Shown: positions 1 to 11,460 of the stretch, in pieces | Layout: each line of letters opens with the position of its first letter | Position numbering within the stretch: position 1 is the stretch's first letter | NCBI GenBank assembly: GCA_963971225.1 | Contig: OZ020269.1 | Span: 94,205,540-94,269,539, forward strand | DNA length: 64,000 nt | DNA from: Melieria omissa | Taxonomy: Eukaryota; Arthropoda; Insecta; Diptera; Ulidiidae | Direction: 5' to 3' | Translations under genes and position numbers: made by a program | The notes under the pieces: model-generated | What the model was told of the DNA's origin: nothing | The model's input: only the letters and a program-made list of their open reading frames with translations | Databases searched by the model: none

Positions 1-1180
1 AACTTCATGAGTAAATAGTCCTCTCTCTCTATCTCAGCACTCTCTCTATCTCTCTCTCTCCACTACCACTTGACCTCATCAAAAATCACTGCTCTCACTC
101 TCGCTTTCCAGTAGATCCTTTCGCCGCCGCTTCCTGCTACCGTCCATTGCTCCATAATTGATTTCCTTCCAATGGCAAATACATATTTCAAAAATTGCAC
201 TTACACACACACCCCCACACACACAAAGTGCCGCTGCAGCAAATTTGTGGCGTTTGTTGCTTTGCAAATGTGCCGGCGAATCCTTTTGCAATCCTTTGAC
301 TTGGCGGGGCGTTCAGTGCGCTGATCAATTGCGCCGCTCGTAATAAATGCCGCTCATGTCTGAGCGAAAAATGAAAAATTATTGACTGCAAGAAAAATTG
401 CCAACAACTTTGCCGCTCGGCGTCCTGCGGCAGTGAGCTGACCGAGCACAGCGTCTGCCCAGCGCCGCTGGTGTGCGGCAACGCAGACGACACAATAATG
501 CTGCCATTAATCTTCAGGCACGACTGATTTGTTTGGCTTGCGTCTTTGCAACAGTGCCGGGCAACAGGCCGGCGGCCACTACACCAACAACAACGCCACT
601 CGACGCAGCAAGCGGACGCCGTTGCGGCGTTAAAGTGTTGAATTGATGGTGGCGAGCAGCTCAAAAAGTCATCGTCATCGTCATCTTCGTGCTCATTATT
701 ATCCGCATCAGCGGTGCATAATCGTTTGCGCAGCAGTGCTCTCCAGCAATGCTGATGGCAACTCTAGTGCTGGCAACCATACCAATGATGTTCGTGATGA
801 TGATGATGATGATCATGTTGTAGTTGCAGTTGTTTTTGATTATGTTGACGATGATGATGTGTCATTAGTGCGTCCAAGTGCGCCCTTACGGCAATGAATT
901 GCGCCCTCTTGCGCCAATTGTTTGCACTTCAAGTGTGGAGGATTTTACACCACAACAACAACAAGAGTCAAAATGAAATGGCAAAATAATTTCAACAAAT
1001 CGACTCGACGCGGCGCCTTGTTTGCACACTGTACACAAATTAAGTCACTGAAGTTTGATGCAGTGGCCAAGCTTTGATGCTCTCTGTGATTCGTCTCGTG
1101 CATTGCATGTAACAAGTGACAAGTCACTTGACGAAGGGAAAATCGTTTGTTTTTATTTGACAGCTTTTGAGTTGTCATTA
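1..1180. other. Unique non-coding island, no gene seen
   Basis: This stretch opens with CT-rich simple sequence (about 20-60), has a CA tract near 200-225 and a GAT-rich stretch near 796-815. Several overlapping frames are open on both strands, which is typical of non-coding DNA poor in stop codons. None shows a recognisable domain or a convincing start and splice context. It could be a conserved regulatory island, which only comparison with related flies would show. Confidence 0.5.
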
Positions 1181-1494
1181 TTCATGTGAAATAATTATTA
1201 CGAATTTAAAATACGATTTAAAATAGATTTTAAAGTTAAGCTTTCAGGATATTTGAAATAAAGAACCAGTGAAGGAAACCGTTCATCACTTCCTCTGCAC
1301 CTATTCGGTCTTATCAAGAAGAAGGTGGACGACACTAGGAAAACCCATATATCAAAATTTTTCAGAGATTGAAAAATTCACCGCAAACTCGCTACTCGCC
1401 TTCACTGACCTCTCGGACTGGATATAGAGTGCACATAATCCAAGAGACAACACACTGACACTTCCCAAGAATTACTTACTTAACTGCCCACAAC
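1181..1494. other. AT-rich spacer, nothing recognised
   Basis: I see no gene, repeat or transposon end here. It leads into the reverse-transcriptase relic that begins near 1495. Confidence 0.5.
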
Positions 1495-2330
1495 AACCCG
1501 TTACCGGGTTACGGCCTGCCGCAAACGCTCTTTCCAGGCGCCTTTGCTTTGAGGGTGCCTCCTCCAGTTGGTCACACCTAGAGATGATAGGGCCTCCTCA
1601 AAATGATCCTTCCACCGGAGACATAGTGTTCCTCTTCGTCTTCAATCTCTAACTCTCGCATCGAATACTTTTTCCCCGGAGCTTCACTTACTAAGAATAG
1701 TACTAACAAAATGGAGCCCATGCGCTCATTGGATATCGGCACATTGCCACTGAAGCCAATCAACCTATCAGCTCCAAGGTCAGCTTCATTGATCTGTCTC
1801 ATCATCCATGCTTCCATATATGTATTGTAAAAGCAGAGGTTGATTCATTGACCTACAGAACGTGGTTTTTGTTGGTCTAGTAAGAGAGCATTACATCCTT
1901 ATTGCTTACTGAGACCTTAGCAGCACCGGTTGCCAATTCGCTTCCCTGAATCTCCAGATATCGCACAGGTATCTGAAATCATTGATAGTTTCAAAAGCTG
2001 TCTGATCCTCTCACATTCTCGCTGCTAGCTAACATATGCATACATACATCGTTCAATCCTTATTCACCATCAGACCCATTCTAACAAATCCCTTTTCGAT
2101 AGCAGCAAAGGCAGCAGTGACATCTGGCTGGGTATGTCTGATTGTGTGGATGTTGTCAAAGTACTCAAGCATCTGGACCCATGAAATATTTCGTCATTAT
2201 GATGAACACCTGCCCGGCAAAAGTACACTTCCAGTAAAAAGCTAAAGAGATCACACGATAGGGAATCACCTTCTTTGTAACCTCGCACCGTATTAACAGT
2301 AATGGAAAGGTCCATTTTACAAGGTCCTAC
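1495..2330 (-). pseudogene. Non-LTR retrotransposon reverse transcriptase relic
   Basis: Read on the minus strand in several shifted frames, this matches the C-terminal half of a non-LTR reverse transcriptase. Near 2290-2230 the string RGYKEGDSLSCDLF matches the usual R(Q)GDSLSC-F-N-LE region. A shifted trace around 2135-2070 reads DVTAAFAAIEK, the segment that normally follows the YADD active site. Near 1620-1560 the string WKDHFEEALSSLGVTNW followed by a WKERLRQA tail is the typical end of such an ORF. The catalytic YADD itself is not intact, and several frameshifts and stops are present. The order of the motifs along the minus strand is correct, which supports one decayed copy. The clade is uncertain. 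No poly(A) tail or target duplication was identified. Confidence 0.75.
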
Positions 2331-3353
2331 TACCTAAGCAGGAACAGTCTAGGGGATCTAGTCGATAAGACTATTCAGAGTCTACTAAGCTTTGTGAGCA
2401 GCTCAAACTGGCTCAATGAGTGAACGATCTCATGCTCGCCACTCTTATCTACCAACCTACCTAGCAGAGATATCAAGTTCTTACATATACGCGATATTTC
2501 TTCGATATCAATAATTTTCTTCTAGTCGACAAAACGGGCACTCAAATCCATGAAGACTTCAAGTTATCCTTAAGGTAAAACAAAAATTTAATACGTGGAA
2601 CCATAGGGCCATGACATCTTTGTACATTAGACATAACTTAGTGCACGATGTTTCGATTTCGATGATGAAGAACCTCTAATTTTTTGTGTACATGAGCCGA
2701 AAAGTTTTGGGATTTGAGTTCAGTTAAGAAGTGTCGCATCGAGATCAAAGTTCACAAAAAAGCTGGGAACTTGGACAAATTGCTCCACAACTGGTCAGAA
2801 GTGGCTCTTAGAGGGTTAAAATCTATGACTGACCTCCACTAGTTTTTCCTAATGAACATTTCTTTCAAACAAACTCACCCCAGATCTTTAACCCTTGATG
2901 AGGCTCCCAACAAAATGATCGTTTTTTTAAATAGGCGCCAACTGTTTCCAGGTTGGTCCCAGATGTGTCAAATATAAGACAGACACTCATTTATTTTCAT
3001 TTCCGAATGTTACTTCCAAACATACCTAAAACTTAAGGGGCCTATCCTACAAAACTGAGCATTTTCTATGCAATTCCCCACTTGCAAATGTAGTAAAGTA
3101 AGCGAGGAAACATCATATCTCAGAAACTACCAAACCAATTTAAGTGATTTATTTAGCGATCGGCAACATTCTTGAGTACCAAAAATACAAAATTAATTTA
3201 GGTTCAGAAATTTAACACCAGAGGGGGTCTCCCATGCAATCGGAGTTGTGAGTTGTCAACTTTAGGGTTTCTATGAAGCAAAAATCAAATTGCATTCTGG
3301 AAACCCTATTAACCTTCCCATTTCGAATATAATTGAAATTTTAGATGAGTTAT
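2331..3353. other. AT-rich unique sequence, no gene
   Basis: I see no coding frame of note, no transposon end and no clear repeat. A little of the 5' part of the reverse-transcriptase relic may extend into about 2331-2440, but it is too decayed to read. Confidence 0.45.
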
Positions 3354-3798
3354 AAGGCTTGATTACAACACATAACGAGTACAGTGACAAGACAGCAACT
3401 CGAACGAGTACTCGTTTCGTCTAAACAGTAAGGCGAGTTGTTGATTGAGTCAGTGACCGATGAAAGTGGCGGGAGAGTCACTAGAATCACATTTTGTTTC
3501 CTAGGCCGAGCACTACTTTACCGTTACTTGTTTCTCTTTTTCGCAGCGATTCGCGGAATCGCTCGTCACATGCGGAATCGCTCGTAACATGCGGAATGCG
3601 TCACACACCACTTTTCGCTCGGTTGAGTTTAATCGCGCGAGTTGCTTAGTTCATTTTGTGCATTGAAAAACCGAAATGACTCGCCACGTGTCAAAATACG
3701 TTTGAACAACTCGTCGCTTTTGCTCGCTATCCCAATTCTTTCGGCCTAGTACCATTATGATGTCTTGTCACTCGACTCGTTACGTGTAATCAAGCCTT
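3354..3798. mobile_element. MITE with ~42-bp terminal inverted repeats
   Basis: Both ends begin AAGGCTTGATTACA. The inverted similarity continues through ATAACGAGT / GTAACGAGT and then AGTGACAAGACA, with a 3-bp gap. The interior is non-coding and rich in CGAGT/ACTCG words, with a short tandem of a GCGGAATCGCTCG-like unit near 3545-3600. No clean target duplication could be read, so the superfamily is not assigned. Confidence 0.75.
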
Positions 3799-4265
3799 TA
3801 GGTTTGATTAGGTTCAGAAGGAGTGTACGAAAAACCCGTAATTTTATTCTGAGGCATCATTGCCTATTGTGAGTTTCCTCCATGACTGCTAGGAAGAAGC
3901 ACATTGCTCTGTTTTTCCTGTAAAAAGTCAAGGTATTGTCTTTGTTAAACTATTTGCTTTCCGAGATAAAATTGAGAGGCCCAATAACCAATAACCCAAT
4001 ACAATAACCCATTACACTGCGCAACAAAATCAAATTTTTTTTAAATAACAAGGTTCTGACAACAGATTCTGGTATAGGGGACCAAACAAAATATACGTGT
4101 ATCGGCGTATTAAATTTTTTTTAGGGGGGGTCAAAGTTTTCCCTCTTTTGCACATTCTTATGTTGAATCGGCATACGAAAACCATGTATGTATCTTACAT
4201 TTTAGGTATATAATGTGTTCAGCAATTTGATGTAAAATAGTACAAAGAATATTTTAGTGACCATT
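3799..4265. other. Unique AT-rich spacer
   Basis: No feature recognised between the MITE ending at 3798 and the TTAA-flanked unit at 4266. Confidence 0.4.
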
Positions 4266-4864
4266 TTAACCCTGTAGCTACTATTCGTATGGGTAAATTT
4301 GACACTTTTTGTCTAAAATGCCAAAAATGTCCTGTAAAACAGGACTTTTTAAGGAAAAAATGTACCACGAAAATATTCGCCATAAAATTCTACTATAGGT
4401 CTCTGAATACATCAAAGCTCAGAAATTAACTTCAACGCCATTACTTTAGGAAATGCACTACGACCTAAAAGATATACATATTTGCTTTCAACATTTTTCC
4501 CATACACACTAACCCTCAAAAATGAAATTTTGAATAAGTACGAAATAAACACTTAAACACATTTTCAGTTTTGGCTTAATTCTGGCGTTGAAGTTAATTT
4601 CTGAGCTTTGATGTATTCAGAGACCTATAGTAGAATTTTATGGCGAATATTGTTTTAGTCACGTAATCAGTTTTTCAAATTCAAAATTTACTGGGATCAA
4701 CATCGTGTTTTTTACTTTTTTGAAAATTAAAATCTGACGTGGTTAACAAAAAGTTAACATGTTGTATGGGGAAACTATTGACTTCAAATATGGTGAAAGC
4801 ATTTTAAATGAAAAATTAGACAAGTATGTTTCATCCAACTCTGACGTGGCCAACAAAGGGTTAA
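4266..4864. mobile_element. Possible TTAA-flanked MITE holding a long hairpin
   Basis: The unit is bounded by TTAA at 4266-4269 and 4861-4864. Its ends read CCCTGTAG and, on the other strand, CCCTTTGT. TTAA duplications with CCCT-type ends suit piggyBac-like elements, but the terminal similarity is only about 4-5 bp. The strongest feature is the perfect 69-bp inverted repeat at 4372-4440 / 4583-4651. No coding potential is seen. It could equally be a foldback element whose true ends lie elsewhere. Confidence 0.45.
4372..4651. repeat. Perfect 69-bp inverted repeat, 142-bp loop
   Basis: Positions 4372-4440 and 4583-4651 are exact reverse complements over all 69 bases, separated by 142 bp. Perfect identity in otherwise decayed surroundings means the arms are young or kept identical by gene conversion. 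A transcript across it would fold into a long hairpin. Confidence 0.95.
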
Positions 4865-5133
4865 AAAATTTATTTATTTTAAATAATTAAGATGGTATTT
4901 TAAAGTAAATAAAGATTAGTTCAATGAAATCATAAAACTAATTTTGCAAAGTCGTCGCGCCCTCTTAGTTTTACATATGGCAACAAAACCTCGAAGGGGT
5001 TTAACAGGAAGTTTGTAGGGTTATATGTTATACAAAAAATTGTTAGATTTGTACATTTCAACCAAGCAATGGAATACGGAATGGAATAAGTGCTGAAAAG
5101 TTTGGGCATTCCGGAATTGTCACTTTGGAATTC

Positions 5134-5831
5134 TTAACCCTTTGGACCCCAAAGATGCCTGAGAACAACTTCACCTATTTGTCATCTAGTATTTTATTTT
5201 AATATTTGTCCAAAAGCTACGATTGATTTATGGGTTAAATTTAAGTAGGCATCAACAAATTAATAAAATAGTAATAAAATAAAATAAAATAAAATAAAAT
5301 AAAATAAAATAAAATAAAATAAAATAAAATAAAATAAAATAAAATAAAATAAAATAAAATAAAATAAAATAAAATAACATAACATAACATAACATAACAT
5401 AAAATAAAATAAAATAAAATAAAATAATTAAAGTGAATTCAAAGCATATTCCAACAATTTTACAGCTATACCCAAAATAATTTCCAATAATTTGCAGCGA
5501 TATCAGGGAAAGTTTGTGTTCTAATTGAAGTCTACGCATTGGGCGCGTTTGATCAAAACCCTGTTTCTTTAAAAATGGTTAAATCAAATTAAAAAGTGAA
5601 AATTTTATATTTTTCCATAAATATAAAATAATTTTTCTGTAACTAAATAATATTGATACAAAAAAAATTTAACCCGTTTGAAGCTGAAATTGTTCAAAAA
5701 TAACTAACTCTAACAAAGAGGCGTGGCGACTTCAAATGACGTGTGCACACTTCTTAGGCAAGTTTTTCATGATTTAAATACCAAAAATTAATATCGAGAC
5801 ACAGGGTAAAATTCGGGGTCGAAAGGGTTAA
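5134..5831 (+). mobile_element. piggyBac-like MITE, copy 1
   Basis: The element is flanked by TTAA at 5134-5137 and 5828-5831. Its ends read CCCTTTGGACCCC on the left and CCCTTTCGACCCC on the right (12 of 13 identical when inverted), the pattern expected for a piggyBac-type element. A second copy in the opposite orientation lies at 24033-24510. The two align from the CCCTTT end through segments such as CCCAAAATAATTTCCAATAA, GGGCGCGTTTGA and AACAAAGAGGCGTGGCGACT. This copy is interrupted by an AAAAT satellite at 5274-5426 that copy 2 lacks. There is no transposase, so it is non-autonomous. Confidence 0.8.
5274..5426. repeat. (AAAAT)n satellite inside the MITE
   Basis: A perfect AAAAT pentamer runs for about 100 bp. 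A block of AACAT variants follows at about 5376-5400, then the AAAAT unit returns. It sits inside the TTAA-flanked MITE at a point where the other copy has unrelated short sequence, so it arose or expanded after the copies separated. Confidence 0.95.
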
Positions 5832-7218
5832 TTACAAGGCAACCAAAAACGCTTCGGAATTGAAGTACAACTCGCGTCAAATTCAATTTCCCCCTTCATT
5901 CATTCAACATTCATTCATATTTCTGCATAAGGCGCATTAGTTCTGACTACGCAGAGTCAAGAAACTCGAATAGATTATAAAATCTTATGAAATTCCTTTG
6001 ACTTCAACATTGCTTTGAACGACAAACAATGGTTTGCACGGAGCTTTTCGTTCAAATACTTTTGGTGCTTCGAAGCGAATACGATTTCAGTCGCGCTGCC
6101 AGACAATTTTCACCACATAAAAAGCAACACCACCGACAACAACAACAACAATAATTACAGTAGCAACAACAACAATTATAAGATTAACAACAACAATAAC
6201 ACACAGCAATCAGCAAGACAACAGCAAATTAATTAATAAACCAAAGTGAACAATTTTAGCAATGAATCCAAGCTACAGTTTGAATTTTGCATTGCTGTGC
6301 TTAAGCAACAATGACACAAAACTTAAGATTACAAAAGCGGCAACACTTTATAGTCTTCGACTTATACCGCTCCAACTTGAAACAAAAGTTAGATGGAGCA
6401 GCAAATTTTAACAAAATGCTCAAATGAAAGTAATGATTGCGATTCTAGCAAAAGGATGACGTGCGGCGTCTTAAGTACTCCAAGTTGGCGACTTAAGTAT
6501 TTGGGCGACGTCAGTTTACTGCAGTGCAGCGTTTTTGTAGCATTTCCGGGGCGTCCGGTTTTCGATTTCCGGCCAAGCAGTGGAATGCGCCGACGCATTG
6601 GGCCGCATGACCGATGGCGACAAGACACGCAAACAACTTTCGGCCGTTCGCTTTCGGCCTATTCTGTCAAATTTCATGCCATGCCGCCGCCGAGTAGCTG
6701 CGTGTCTCTAAAATTTCAAGCCACACTTTGCCCTGCTGCCGTTATTTTTTGTCAAGTTTTGTTGTTGTGTTTGCCGGTAACCGGTAAACGTTTGGGAGTG
6801 GCTTTGAATTTAATTTAAAGTCTGCCCCAAGTTTTTGCCGCATTGTTTTTGCACCAACCTGCCAACCTGCTCCCGCGCTGTCTGACGTCTGCAGTGCCGG
6901 CAAACAGCAGAAGGATTTATGTACCTGTGTGCGTTTGTGTGTGTGTGCGTGTGCACACAAAACGGAAGGAAGTGTGCAGACCTCCGGTTGGGGTATCGTG
7001 CAAGAAGCTTGACGAGTTTTTATTCATTCTGCTTCTTTACTTGCAATTCTCTTATTGTTGTTGCTGGCGTGGTTGGTGTGGCATTTGCAACGCGAAATGT
7101 TTAATCGATAACAAAAATTGTAATAAATTATGCAAATTTAAATTTTCAAATTTTCTAGTCACATATAGGTTTTCCTTAGTTCGAAGTGAAACTTTGTCTG
7201 GAGGGTTTCTTGCGTTGA

Positions 7219-7224
<6 letters not shown>
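5832..7224. other. Unique island with AAC- and GT-rich stretches
   Basis: It contains AAC-rich sequence at 6130-6215, a more GC-rich core at about 6460-6900 open in several overlapping frames, and a short TG tract near 6930-6955. I recognise no protein family and no splice-bounded exon. Confidence 0.45.

Positions 7225-7252
<28 letters not shown>
7225..7252. repeat. (TA)n microsatellite
   Basis: About 14 uninterrupted TA units, followed by a TATG/TATA-rich border. A donor-like AAG|GTAAGT occurs just downstream near 7275 but has no partner acceptor. Confidence 0.9.
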
Positions 7253-7259
<7 letters not shown>

Positions 7260-8300
7260 GTATGTATATACAAGGTAAGTTGTATATATCGATGGCCGAT
7301 TATATATATTCATTGTATGTATCGAGTACGGAGCCAACAGGCCAATTTTTCAATGTTTGATACAATTCAACTTATTGATACAAGTCTGATACGTTAACTA
7401 AAGATTTGAATGCCCTCTTTCCTTCTCCAAGATCTCTCTCTCTTTTTTCTCTCAAATATATGTTTTGGATCTCAGTTTGTGGTATTTCACGTCTAAACTG
7501 AATGCTTCTTGCTTTATTGATTTAGAGTAAGAAAAAAGTTTCCAAAAAGATGGAAGAATCATGAATAAAGAATTAGTCAAAACTAGGTATTGCATGTGCA
7601 TTAATTTGTTTCTAAAAATTAGCTTTTCTTAATAATTTAAATTCCGTTTAGAAACAGTTTAGCAAAGTTGCCTTAAAAGTCCGCAGAACGCAGGAGAACC
7701 TAAAATTGTCGAACTAAATTACATCAATTTCCATGCAATTGGCAAATGTTCCGTCATTGTCTGTCAGATAACGGTAAAGCTATTTACAACATTCGTGATA
7801 GCAGATAGTGTGCTTTTCATTTGCTTAACTTATAAAATGTGGCAACACTGTAAATGCAAACAGTGCAACTGACACTTGAGAAATTGGCAACAAGCAGGAA
7901 AAAAACGTGTACTTGTACCATTTGCTGCATGCAATGCAGAGCTCTGTATATATGAATGTTTGGGTTGATGTGTTTGTGCGTGTGTGTGTGTGTGTGTGTG
8001 TGTCTGTGTGAGTACGCATTTTGCTGTAAGCACGTCTGAATGTGTTCGTCGAATTAATCCTATGGCATGTAGCTACACAAAACCAACACCAAAAACAACC
8101 ACAACAGCAACAACAACATCGACAGAAATTGCAAAAAGGACAGCAACAACAAAAACTGTGCAATTGCCAGTCACACACACACACAAAGACTCGAAACAAA
8201 TCCATGGGCAAACCAACACGCACTCAACCTAAGCACCGCCGCCAACCGAGAAGCTCTCTGCTTGTGCTACAACAACAACAAATCGCCTAATATTTTCTTA
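7253..8300. other. Unique AT-rich sequence, GT tract and CAA-rich stretch
   Basis: A (GT)n tract of about 26 bp lies at 7977-8003. A CAA-rich stretch runs from 8075 to 8285. Open frames here are products of these repeats on both strands. No gene recognised. Confidence 0.45.
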
Positions 8301-8830
8301 CAAACTTCGGAGCCATCGTATCGCCCCCCTTCCTCCCCTCTCTCTCAAATACGCACAAAAGTGACTAGCCTCAAAGAAAAGTGGCGGCCGATTCGTGGTG
8401 ATTCGGTGGCGGCGGTGGTGCGAGAGGAGAAGCCGGTCGGCGCCATAGCACCGGGTAATGCGTGCTTCGACACGGTGTAAAGTTAAGTTGCACACTGCTG
8501 GTCGCGCCAGGCTGCTCGACAGCGCTGCAACAGCTGCAGCGCCGAGCGTTGTGCGTTGCCAAATGCAAATGTGGAACACAATTAAACGGCGACGCTGCAA
8601 TGTGTACCGCACCAGCCGCGCTGCTGGCGGCAGTCGACGCGCTCGCACGATCCGCTCGTTTGCACGAATTTGTTTGGAATTATTTCGAGGATTCTGAACA
8701 TTTTCGTCTAAGGATAACAAGCAGCGCACTTGATGGCGTACAAATTGGAGGCGCGGCTCGACTCGGCTTCGTTAATCGCATGCGGCGCAATGGCTGCATG
8801 CATGTGTGCGGTTAGTTGTGTGTGAGTGTG
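8301..8830. other. GC-rich island with overlapping open frames
   Basis: This is the most GC-rich stretch of the first 20 kb, with GGC/GCC-rich words at 8385-8450 and repeated GCTGCAGCG-type words at 8500-8560. Frames of 79 and 117 codons on the plus strand and 143 codons on the minus strand overlap it. Three mutually exclusive frames argue for lack of stops rather than coding. No domain is recognisable. A promoter, enhancer or untranslated exon is possible. Confidence 0.4.
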
Positions 8831-9440
8831 AGTGTATATTTGAGTGGGTGGTGTAGAATTTAATTCAATAAATACTTGCGGCGCATTTGTTTGGAATTTT
8901 CCGTAGGAAATGCGGCTGCGGAAGTTTTGATTTGAATTTCGCCTCCACTAAAGTTGGTTGCGGTTGTACGTATGGATGTTTGTTATTGGGTTTTAAGGGC
9001 AAAATTTTGCATCTTCGGAATGTGAAAAATTCCCCCTTCATTTTTTAGTAGTTACAACTTTTGCCCAAAAAATTTTAAAATTTTTGTAAATTAAATTAAA
9101 AGGTAAATTGTGTTTTTAATAAAATTAGATTTTAATTAAAATTGCACATGTTGTAACAATTCGGACTATTGGGTAAAATTTGGAAAAAAAATATAAATAT
9201 TTAATGAATATTTTATGCTTGAAATAAACAAATATTTAGTAAGTAAATCAAATAAATATTTAGAATATTTAATAAGGAAACTAATAATTATTAAAATAAT
9301 TAGAATTAAATAATTCGAAAAGAATACTAAATTAACTAATTGAAACTAAATAATTAAAATTTAATATGCATTACAAATATTTTACTTTCAATTAATAAAT
9401 AACTGCAAATTGTGCTTAAAGTAATTTTTTAGTTATTTGT
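8831..9440. other. AT-rich spacer
   Basis: AAATA/TTAAT-rich simple sequence with no discernible gene. It grades into the decayed edge of the AATTC array. Confidence 0.5.
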
Positions 9441-11460
9441 TGGTTCAGTGCAATTCATTTAGTTTCATTATATTATATACAATTCCATTTAAATTCATTC
9501 AGTTCAAGTCAATTTAATCAAATTTAATTCAGTTTAATTCAAAACGATTAAAATTTGATTCAATCTAATTCAGTTCAGTAATTCATTAAATTGTCTTTTA
9601 AATTAAATTCATCTAAGTTTATGTATTTATCGTCAATTAATTCAACCAATTAATTGATTACATAATTAATTAATTTTTCTTTCGTCGTTAAAAGTTTAAC
9701 TTCAATTCAATTCAATTTGATTGCTTTCAATTATGTTCATTCAATTCAACTCATTTCAATTCAATTCAATTCAATTCAATTCAATTCAATTCAATTCAAT
9801 TCAATTCAATTCAATTCAATTCAATTCAATTCAATTCAATTCAATTCAATTCAATTCAATTCAATTCAATTCAATTCAATTCAATTCAATTCAATTCAAT
9901 TCAATTCAATTCAATTCAATTCAATTCAATTCAATTCAATTCAATTCAATTCAATTCAATTCAATTCAATTCAATTCAATTCAATTCAATTCAATTCAAT
10001 TCAATTCAATTCAATTCAATTCAATTCAATTCAATTCAATTCAATTCAATTCAATTCAATTCAATTCAATTCAATTCAATTCAATTCAATTCAATACAAT
10101 TCAATTCAATTCAATTCAATTCAATTCAATTCAATTCAATTCAATTCAATTCAATTCAATCAAAATCAAATCAATTCAATTCACTTCAATTAAATTCAAT
10201 TCAATCCAATCATATCAATTCAATTTAATTCAATTCCTTCAAGTTCATTTCAGTGTACTAACTGATTAAATTATAAATTTATTTTCTTCCCATACAACTA
10301 AATTCAACTAATTTTGTTATGAATAAGTGGTCAATTATGTATACAATTTTCACAATCACCCACAAATGATTTGATTAAGTTTTAATTATATTTTTTTCGA
10401 CATTAATAGCTAAATATCAATTAAATTAAATTAAACTAAATTCAATACGAATCAATTCAACTCAAGTTAGTCAGCTTAGTTGAGTTCAATTCAATCTAAT
10501 TCCATTCAATTCAATTTAATTCAATCTAATCCAATTCAATTCGATTCAATTCAATTCGATACTAGTCAATTCAATTCAATTCAACTCAATTCAATTCAAT
10601 TCAATTCAATTCAATTCAATTCAATTCAATTCAATTCAATTCAATTCAATTCAATTCAATTCAATTCAATTCAATTCAATTCAATTGAATTCAATTCAAT
10701 TCAATTCAATTCAATTCAATTCAATTCAATTCAATTCAATTCAATTCAATTCAATTCAATTCAATTCAATTCAATTCAATTCAATTCAATGCAATTCAAT
10801 TCAATTCAATTCAATTCAATTCAATTCAACTCAATTCAATTAGATTCCATCCAGTTCAGCTTAGCAATTGATCACATTTGTTTTAATTCAATCCATCTCA
10901 GTTTATTTATAAATAATCTTTAATCAAGTCAAATAACTAATTGATTACATATTTAATTAAACTTTCTTTCGTCGTTAAAAGTTTCATTTTAAATTCAATT
11001 TAATTCAATTCAATCCACGTCATTTCAATTCAATCTAGTTCATTTCAATTCACTAATTGATTAAATTAGAATAATATTTTCTTCCCATATAAATAAATTC
11101 AACTTATTTCGAAAAGAATAAGTGTTCAAATAAGAGTCAAAGTTCAACAATCACCAACAAATTAATTGATTAAGTTTTATTTATATTATCTTTGTCATTA
11201 AAAGCTTTATAAGTATCAATTCAATTCAATTTAATCCAAATCAATTAAATTAAGTTCAGTTCAGTTTGGTTGAGCTGAGTTCCATTTAATTCAATTCGAT
11301 TCAATTCCATTTCATTTAATTAAATTTCATTCAAGTTAATTCAATCCAATTAAAATCAACTCAAATTAATTCAATTAATTTACATTCAATTCAATTCCCT
11401 TTAAATCAGTTCAGTTTAATTAATTTTAATTAAACGTTATTTTATAACAAAGCACAATTA
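9440..11460. repeat. (AATTC)n satellite domain with two near-perfect cores
   Basis: Two nearly perfect AATTC cores lie at about 9755-10160 (one single-base variant near 10092) and 10566-10855 (variants near 10684 and 10790). Between and around them is clearly derived but decayed sequence (AATTTAATTC, CAGTTCAG and similar words) at 9440-9750, 10165-10560 and 10860-11460. The uninterrupted core gives long open frames with repeating NSIQF peptides, which are artefacts. The decay increases away from each core. Confidence 0.95.

Noticed and set aside
188..664. 158-codon minus-strand frame
   Set aside because: Crosses CA-repeat text, has low-complexity Cys-rich ends and no domain; opposing frames are also open.
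6393..6818. 141-codon frame
   Set aside because: No recognisable domain; overlaps an open minus-strand frame in GC-richer DNA.
7268..7282. Donor-like AAG|GTAAGT
   Set aside because: No acceptor or open exon upstream; single hexamers of this kind are expected by chance.
8298..8815. Three overlapping frames in the GC-rich island
   Set aside because: Mutually exclusive and without splice or family support; GC-rich DNA has few stops.
9717..10923. Open frames of 147-182 codons
   Set aside because: Translations of the AATTC satellite (repeating NSIQF); several frames are open at once.
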